Below, in pieces: positions 59,845 to 64,000 of a stretch of DNA of 64,000 nt; positions within the stretch are counted from its first letter, which is position 1; every line of letters starts with the position of its first letter. The translations under genes and the position numbers were made by a program. Origin of the DNA: JBKDZP01 sp047971315 (GTDB lineage: Bacteria > Bacillota_I > Bacilli_A > RF39 > UBA660); the NCBI GenBank assembly GCA_047971315.1, contig JBKDZP010000007.1, positions 11,714 through 75,713 of the forward strand, read 5' to 3'. Under the pieces are notes generated by a model that was given only the letters and a program-made list of their open reading frames with translations, was not told where the DNA came from and made no database searches.

Positions 59845-60629
59845 TAGGTTAATACACTACGCGATTCTATTTCAGCAAATTTTGCGAAAACAATACTTGC
59901 ATTTTCACTATTAATTTCAGTATATCCAAGTTCTTTTAATGCTTGAATTCTAATTTTATTTAAAGCCAAAGTTCGGCCTAATTTTTCTTCCATTTTAATT
60001 TCAATTTGAGCTACAAATCTACGGTGAAATTCAGCAATTTTACTTTTCGATACTCCCCCACCCGCATATAATCTCATAGCAGAAAACATAATACTTTCAA
60101 ATAGAAATTGTTCATTTTCATCAAATGCAAATTCTAATGGTTTAATAAATCCAGTTGATTTAGCATTATATGCTAAAATATATTTTAATTCCTTGGCAGA
60201 GCTCATTGTTTGCATATAATTATATAAATATTTATAGCATGTATATGTTTCATCATCATTCTCGTCTTCTAAATTTTCTCGTACAATATTAATTATATCT
60301 TTCATTAATTGTTTTTGTTTTTTACCTAAACCATTATATAGAGCCAAGGCACTATTATTTTCTTCTATTTTAGCAGTTGCTTCAAATAAATTACTCATTT
60401 TAGTTTCAACACTTAAAATATAATCAGTATCTACTTTAATAGTATCTATCTCTTCAGGTGATTTTATACTAAGTAAATTCAATAATAATACCTTTTTATC
60501 TTTTGGCCATTTATTTAAATCATCTAGTTCAAGATAATTGTAAATCATCTGTCTTGAAACTCCTAAAAATTTTGCTAATTTTACTTTTGAAATTCCAAGC
60601 TCATGTAAAATTTCATTTAATCTATTCAT
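59844..60629 (-). CDS. XRE-family transcriptional regulator with long C-terminal domain
   Basis: A 261-residue protein. The N-terminal helix-turn-helix is clear (LGISKVKLAKFLGVSRQMIYNYL, read as KVKLAKFLGVS then RQMIYNYLE; residues about 10-35). The remaining 220 residues are helical and unrecognised, with an acidic segment (ENLEDENDDETY) near 120 and RRFVAQIEIKMEEKLGRTL near 215, perhaps a ligand or oligomerisation domain. The ATG at 60629 follows GGAGG. It has a good promoter with repeated TTGAC, suggesting autoregulation. Target unknown. Confidence 0.75.
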   Translation of the reverse strand: MNRLNEILHELGISKVKLAKFLGVSRQMIYNYLELDDLNKWPKDKKVLLLNLLSIKSPEEIDTIKVDTDYILSVETKMSNLFEATAKIEENNSALALYNGLGKKQKQLMKDIINIVRENLEDENDDETYTCYKYLYNYMQTMSSAKELKYILAYNAKSTGFIKPLEFAFDENEQFLFESIMFSAMRLYAGGGVSKSKIAEFHRRFVAQIEIKMEEKLGRTLALNKIRIQALKELGYTEINSENASIVFAKFAEIESRSVLT

Positions 60630-60651
60630 ATATCTTAAACCTCCTATTAAC

Positions 60652-60679
60652 ATTTTAGCATGAATTAGTCAAATGTCAA
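60652..60679 (-). promoter_or_regulatory. Sigma-A promoter of the XRE regulator
   Basis: Minus strand: TTGACA (60674-60679), 16-base spacer, TAAAAT (60652-60657). TTGAC recurs directly after the -35 (TTGACATTTGACT), an operator-like direct repeat. Confidence 0.65.
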
Positions 60680-60706
60680 GTGTAAAGTAAAAGTATAGTA
60701 TTTTTC

Positions 60707-60728
60707 ATAAAAAAAGGTAATGATTACC
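60707..60728 (-). terminator. mnmA terminator
   Basis: GGTAAT/ATTACC stem (60716-60721 with 60723-60728) followed on the minus strand by seven Ts. The loop is too tight as written, so the inner pair must open. Confidence 0.65.
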
Positions 60729-60739
60729 ACTCAATTAGT

Positions 60740-61849
60740 TTACAAATACCATAATTTTTCATTATTCTTTTTAACTTCTTTTATAATTCCCCCACCTAAA
60801 CATTCATCATCTAGATAAAAAACACAAGCTTGTCCAGGCGTTACTGACTTTATTTTTTGAGGATATTTGACCAAAATTTCATTTTCACTTAGATATTCAA
60901 TTTCAACTTCATTATCTACTTGTCGATATCTAAATTTTGCGCTACATTTATTTGGTTTAGTTTCGCTAATCCAGTTGAGTGTATCAACAATACAAGAATC
61001 ACTTAATAAAAAATCATTATTTTCACTTTTAGATACATATAAAATATTATCATCTATATTTTTTCCTACAACATATAACTTATCATCATTACCACCTAAA
61101 TTTAAACCTTTTCTTTGACCAATTGTATAGTACATTAGGCCAACATGTTTACCAATTATTATATTTTCTTCAATTAATATAATATTACCTGGAATATTTG
61201 GTAAATAGTTGCTCAAAAATTGCTTAAAATTTCTTTCTCCAATAAAACAAATTCCAGTAGAATCTTTTTTTGAAGCTGTTATTAATCCATAATTTTCAGC
61301 AATTTTTCTTACTTCTTTTTTTTCTAAATTCCCAATAGGAAATAAAACATTACTTAATTGTTTTTTACTTAATTGTGATAAAAAGTAAGTTTGATCTTTA
61401 TTACTATCTACACCTCTTTTTAATTTTTCATCATCGATTCTTGCATAATGACCAGTTGCAATATATTTTGTATCAAATTTTTCTTTAGCAACTTTTGCAA
61501 ACATATCAAATTTAATATATTTATTACACATTATATCTGGATTTGGTGTTCTGCCTTTTTTTAATTCATCTAAAAAATAAGAGAATACATAATCCCAATA
61601 TTCTTTAACAAAATCAACCCTATATAGTGGTATATCTATTTTTTCACACACTGCTAAAGCATCGTTATAGTCTTGTTCTTGAGGACAAATATTTTCACTT
61701 AGAGTTGGATTACCTAAAATATCATTATTTATACTCGCATCCCAGTTTCTCATAAATAAACCAATTACTTCATATCCTTGGTTTTTAAGAATAATAGCAG
61801 CTACGCTACTATCTACTCCCCCACTCATTCCAATCACAACTTTTTCCAT
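60740..61849 (-). CDS. mnmA: tRNA-specific 2-thiouridylase MnmA
   Basis: A 369-residue enzyme that makes 2-thiouridine at U34 of Lys, Glu and Gln tRNAs. PP-loop GMSGGVDSS at residues 8-16, VIGLFMRNWD, the catalytic Cys in ALAVCEKIDIPLY and the persulfide Cys in DSTGICFIGERNFK, the tRNA-binding RGVDSNKDQTYFLSQL, and C-terminal beta domains. Its sulfur must come from a cysteine desulfurase such as the SufS in this window, since no dedicated desulfurase is next to it. GGTGAT precedes the start. Confidence 0.96.
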   Translation of the reverse strand: MEKVVIGMSGGVDSSVAAIILKNQGYEVIGLFMRNWDASINNDILGNPTLSENICPQEQDYNDALAVCEKIDIPLYRVDFVKEYWDYVFSYFLDELKKGRTPNPDIMCNKYIKFDMFAKVAKEKFDTKYIATGHYARIDDEKLKRGVDSNKDQTYFLSQLSKKQLSNVLFPIGNLEKKEVRKIAENYGLITASKKDSTGICFIGERNFKQFLSNYLPNIPGNIILIEENIIIGKHVGLMYYTIGQRKGLNLGGNDDKLYVVGKNIDDNILYVSKSENNDFLLSDSCIVDTLNWISETKPNKCSAKFRYRQVDNEVEIEYLSENEILVKYPQKIKSVTPGQACVFYLDDECLGGGIIKEVKKNNEKLWYL

Positions 61850-61899
61850 GTGTTATCACCTCATTTATAAATTATATCAAATATTACTAGTTATTCCAA

Positions 61900-62523
61900 C
61901 TATTTAGTGATGAATGAAAAAATATTAAATAAAAAAGGTGTTAAAAAGACTTCTGAAATTGTAGTTATTATAGTAATACATATTGTAAATATATAAATAG
62001 TTATATATTTATTTACAATATTTTTAAATATTATTTCTTTTTTCTTAAACACTATATTAAATAATAAATTAGAAAATTTTAAGGCATATAAAACTAAAAT
62101 TGTATATGTAATATAATTTATTATATAATGAGGAAATAAATATATTAAAGATAAAACAGTGCCAACTCCATTATAAGTTAAAATAAATGAACTAAATGAA
62201 AATCCTATTATGAAAGTTTTAGCAAAATATAAAAATAATATTAAAGGTAGTCCAACAATAGAAATACCTAAAAACCATATACTAGTAACAAATAATATAT
62301 TATTTGTTAAAGTATTTTTAAAAGTAGTTAAATAATCTAAATCATTTTTATTTATCTTAGCTACAAAATTTTTAATATATTCACTAATTAATGCTTGATC
62401 TGATTTTGATATTAGTATTATAAATAAAACTCCAAATATAAAACCAATAAATGAAGTAACTAATAAAAAGTTTAATATTTTACTTTTACGTTTTAATTTA
62501 AGTTTGTCCAATATTTTTTTCAT
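61900..62523 (-). CDS. spoIIM: Stage II sporulation protein M
   Basis: A 207-residue membrane protein of the SpoIIM family, a part of the SpoIIDMP engulfment machine that remodels septal peptidoglycan. Five membrane helices; the family centre is IWFLGISIVGLPLILFLYFA near residue 83, followed by KTFIIGFSFSSFIL and LFPHYIINYI, as in Bacillus SpoIIM. GGTGAT precedes the ATG, and a sigma-E-like promoter lies just upstream, as expected for a mother-cell gene. It is next to gpr, here separated by a small divergent ORF. Confidence 0.9.
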   Translation of the reverse strand: MKKILDKLKLKRKSKILNFLLVTSFIGFIFGVLFIILISKSDQALISEYIKNFVAKINKNDLDYLTTFKNTLTNNILFVTSIWFLGISIVGLPLILFLYFAKTFIIGFSFSSFILTYNGVGTVLSLIYLFPHYIINYITYTILVLYALKFSNLLFNIVFKKKEIIFKNIVNKYITIYIFTICITIITTISEVFLTPFLFNIFSFITK

Positions 62524-62538
62524 GTTATCACCTATTTA

Positions 62539-62566
62539 ATAGTATGAAGATTAAAATATAATATTC
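62539..62566 (-). promoter_or_regulatory. Sigma-E-like promoter of spoIIM
   Basis: On the minus strand GAATATT (62560-62566, full match to KMATATT), 13-base spacer, CATACTAT (62539-62546, seven of eight to the CATACAAT type). The start site would fall about 8 bases further, 20 bases or so before the ATG. The spacer is one base shorter than the common 14. Confidence 0.6.
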
Positions 62567-62592
62567 ACTTTTTTTTTTTTTTGTATTATAAT
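62564..62592 (+). promoter_or_regulatory. Promoter with a T14 tract in the spacer
   Basis: TTCACT 62564-62569, 17-base spacer almost entirely T, TATAAT 62587-62592. The run of 14 Ts (62569-62582) links the two elements, so slippage would alter their spacing. The -35 overlaps the -35 of the divergent spoIIM promoter. Confidence 0.55.
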
Positions 62593-62615
62593 TATATTAA
62601 TGAGGTGATTTAGAA

Positions 62616-62729
62616 ATGAAAAAAAATAAAAAAATAAAGAAAGAAATTAATTTTAAAAGAATCGTAGCTTTATTTTTACTAATAGGAACGGTTTTATTTT
62701 TTATAACTAGTTGTCTTGTTTATATTTAA
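62616..62729 (+). CDS. 37-residue single-pass membrane peptide
   Basis: ATG 62616 follows GAGGTG by eight bases; the frame ends at TAA 62727-62729. A strongly basic start (MKKNKKIKKE), then one membrane helix (residues about 14-37) with a Cys near the end. It lies between the divergent spoIIM and the convergent gpr and has its own promoter. Function unknown; the layout suits a small regulator or an envelope peptide. Confidence 0.6.
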   Translation: MKKNKKIKKEINFKRIVALFLLIGTVLFFITSCLVYI

Positions 62730-62735
62730 AATGCT

Positions 62736-63761
62736 TTAATTAGTGTTTTTTTTATGTAATGAGTTATTTAACCCATTGCCTATCAATGATCCTAATTTAT
62801 CTATAACAAAATCAATTTCTTTTGGTGTAACCATTAAATTGAATCCAATTGGAGTTAATACTTCAAATATTAATTGTTTTATCTCATTTTCATCTAAAGA
62901 TCCAACTATTCCAAGAAGGTTCTTTTTGTCACTATCTAAAATATTTACTTCTTTATTTAAATAATTTATTTTAGTTAATTTAACTAATTTTCTAATTGGT
63001 TTATTTTGAAAATTTTTATGAAATGCGTAATGCTTATGCATATAATTTATAGTATCTGAAACAACAGTAACAGCATTAACAACAGTTGGTACTCCAATAG
63101 CAATAACTGGCAAATTAAGAGTTTCTGCACTTATTTCTTTTCTACTATTTCCTATTCCACTTCCAGGGTTAATTCCAGTATCACTTATTTGAATTGTCTT
63201 ATTAACTCTATCTAATGAATGACTTGCTAAGGCATCAATTACTATTAGCATATCTGGTTTAATTGTATTTATAGTCGATTGAATTAAATCACTAGTTTCA
63301 ATACCTGTACTTCCAGTTACACCTGGTGCAAATGCACTAACATTTCGAAAATCTATATCTACATCACCTATTAAAAATAAATGTCCTGTAACCAAAATAT
63401 TATCAATTGTAATAGGTCCTAAGGCATCCGGGGTTGATTTACTATTACCTAAACCAATAATTAAACATTTATGATTTGATTTTATTTTTAATATATCTAA
63501 CATATCCTTTATACAATTTTCAAAAATTGTTTGAACTTTCTCTTTATTAGAAGTATCTGTAATATCATCAAATTCGATTGTTATATATGTTCCTGGTTTT
63601 TTATTTATTAATTTTCCTGATTTAGAATCTAGTGTTACTTTTGTAACTTTTACTTTGTCAAATACTTTTTCTTCTTTATTTAAATTTTTTAAAATATCAT
63701 TATTATCAATAATTAAATCTGTTCTTAAATTAAATTTTTCTAAATTTACTGTATGTTTCAT
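62736..63761 (-). CDS. gpr: Spore germination protease GPR (A25)
   Basis: A 341-residue aspartic-type protease that degrades small acid-soluble spore proteins during germination. It is made as a zymogen; the N-terminal LEKFNLRTDLIIDN matches the pro-region. Family core: IIGLGNSKSTPDALGP near residue 105, APGVTGSTGIETSDLI, VIDALASHSLDRVNKTIQ and DTGINPGSGIGNSRKEIS, then AIGVPTVVNAVTV. Divergent from rpsT, as in Bacillus. GGTGATTAG precedes the ATG. Its presence implies SASP genes elsewhere in the genome. Confidence 0.95.
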   Translation of the reverse strand: MKHTVNLEKFNLRTDLIIDNNDILKNLNKEEKVFDKVKVTKVTLDSKSGKLINKKPGTYITIEFDDITDTSNKEKVQTIFENCIKDMLDILKIKSNHKCLIIGLGNSKSTPDALGPITIDNILVTGHLFLIGDVDIDFRNVSAFAPGVTGSTGIETSDLIQSTINTIKPDMLIVIDALASHSLDRVNKTIQISDTGINPGSGIGNSRKEISAETLNLPVIAIGVPTVVNAVTVVSDTINYMHKHYAFHKNFQNKPIRKLVKLTKINYLNKEVNILDSDKKNLLGIVGSLDENEIKQLIFEVLTPIGFNLMVTPKEIDFVIDKLGSLIGNGLNNSLHKKNTN

Positions 63762-63860
63762 CTAATCACCACTTATATTTTAACCAATATTGTAAATTTT
63801 ATTTCTTTTTGAAAAAAAATTTGCTAAAATAGAATAGATTAATGACTTGGAGGTGAGATA

Positions 63861-64000
63861 ATGCCAAATATGAAAAACGCAAAAAAATCAGTAATCACTA
63901 CTGCTAATAAAAAAGTAGAAAATAATAATTAAAAAGCAAGCATCAGAACTGCTATTAAAAATGTTGAAAAATCTATAGCTTCTAAAGATAAAGAAAAAGC
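63861..64000 (+). pseudogene. rpsT: 30S ribosomal protein S20 reading frame with an in-frame UAA
   Basis: ATG 63861 after GGAGGTG opens MPNMKNAKKSVITTANKKVE, the S20 start, and the same frame continues KASIRTAIKNVEKSI up to the window edge, again S20 (compare the KSAMRTAIKQVE block in Bacillus). Between them lies NNN and a TAA at 63930-63932, in the place of an ordinary residue. No frameshift is needed, only one codon. The 3' end is outside the window. It may be a true nonsense mutation (S20 is not strictly essential), a sequencing or consensus error, or read-through. The position divergent from gpr matches Bacillus. Confidence 0.75.

Noticed and set aside
59844..60629. XRE regulator as phage repressor
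   Set aside because: No divergent phage gene, integrase or lysis gene nearby; it lies between small host-like genes and mnmA.
1..64000. UGA = Trp genetic code, suggested by the Mollicutes-like composition
   Set aside because: UGA ends real genes (124-126, 3237-3239) and conserved Trp positions use TGG.

Overview
The window is about 64 kb of very AT-rich (visually around 25% GC), densely packed chromosome from a low-GC Gram-positive bacterium. UGA is a stop (124-126; end of rimM at 3237-3239) and Trp is UGG, so this is not a UGA=Trp Mollicute. Gene content and local order follow Bacillus subtilis blocks (rimM-trmD-rplS, ylbD-ylbE-rsmD, spoIIGA-sigE, hrcA-grpE-dnaK-dnaJ, rpsB-tsf-frr, xseA-xseB-spoIVB, comEA-comEC, dnaG-sigA-trmK-yqfQ, xerD-deoB, rpsT/gpr), but many intervening genes are missing. 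This fits a streamlined, uncultured, Mollicutes-like Bacilli lineage. The placement is inference; no rRNA or tRNA gene is present to test it.

The most informative theme is endospore formation. The window holds the sigma-E module (spoIIGA-sigE, overlapping by one base), the signalling protease spoIVB, the engulfment gene spoIIM, the germination protease gpr, relatives of ylbD, ylbE and yqfQ, and a probable sirA. A sigma-E-like promoter precedes spoIIM and Spo0A-box-like sites occur upstream of two genes, so the compartment-specific regulon appears active despite the small, AT-rich genome.

Layout. 1-9.7 kb: M16 peptidase pair, a pseudopilin, rRNA/tRNA modification and translation genes (trmH-type, rimM, trmD, rplS, lepB, rpsO, pnp), HIT protein. 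9.8-12.6 kb: a short SUF operon (sufC-sufD-sufS, no sufB or sufU). 12.6-14.7 kb: small sporulation/ylb genes and rsmD. 14.75-17.2 kb: an inserted bacteriocin cassette, made of a C39-peptidase ABC exporter whose only sensible start is AUU, a 16-residue ORF and two double-glycine precursor peptides carrying GxxxG motifs. 17.4-26.3 kb: rpsU, yqeY, spoIIGA-sigE, and the CIRCE-controlled heat-shock operon with pepF inserted. 26.3-27.2 kb: decayed genes. 27.3-36.8 kb: miaB, mutL (no mutS), zinc-ribbon membrane proteins, an RNase J2-like protein lacking its metal ligands, an ABC transporter behind a 19-bp hairpin. 36.9-47.5 kb: rpsB (with a Rho_N tail), tsf, frr, nusB, xseAB, spoIVB, cdsA, rseP, comEA, comEC. 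48-55 kb: dnaG-sigA-trmK, yqfQ-like, and a type IV pilus/secretion membrane protein with its prepilin peptidase, which with comEA/comEC and the pseudopilin at 1459 make up part of a DNA-uptake or pilus machine. 55-64 kb: rarA, xerD, deoB, a Dps-like ferritin, small proteins, an XRE regulator, mnmA, spoIIM, gpr, and an rpsT reading frame interrupted by an in-frame UAA at the window edge.

Operons are mostly short and bounded by clear hairpin-plus-T-run terminators. Many genes use a shifted Shine-Dalgarno (GGTGAT), and several starts had to be moved downstream of the longest ORF to match it. No tRNA, rRNA, CRISPR array, insertion sequence or prophage was found.
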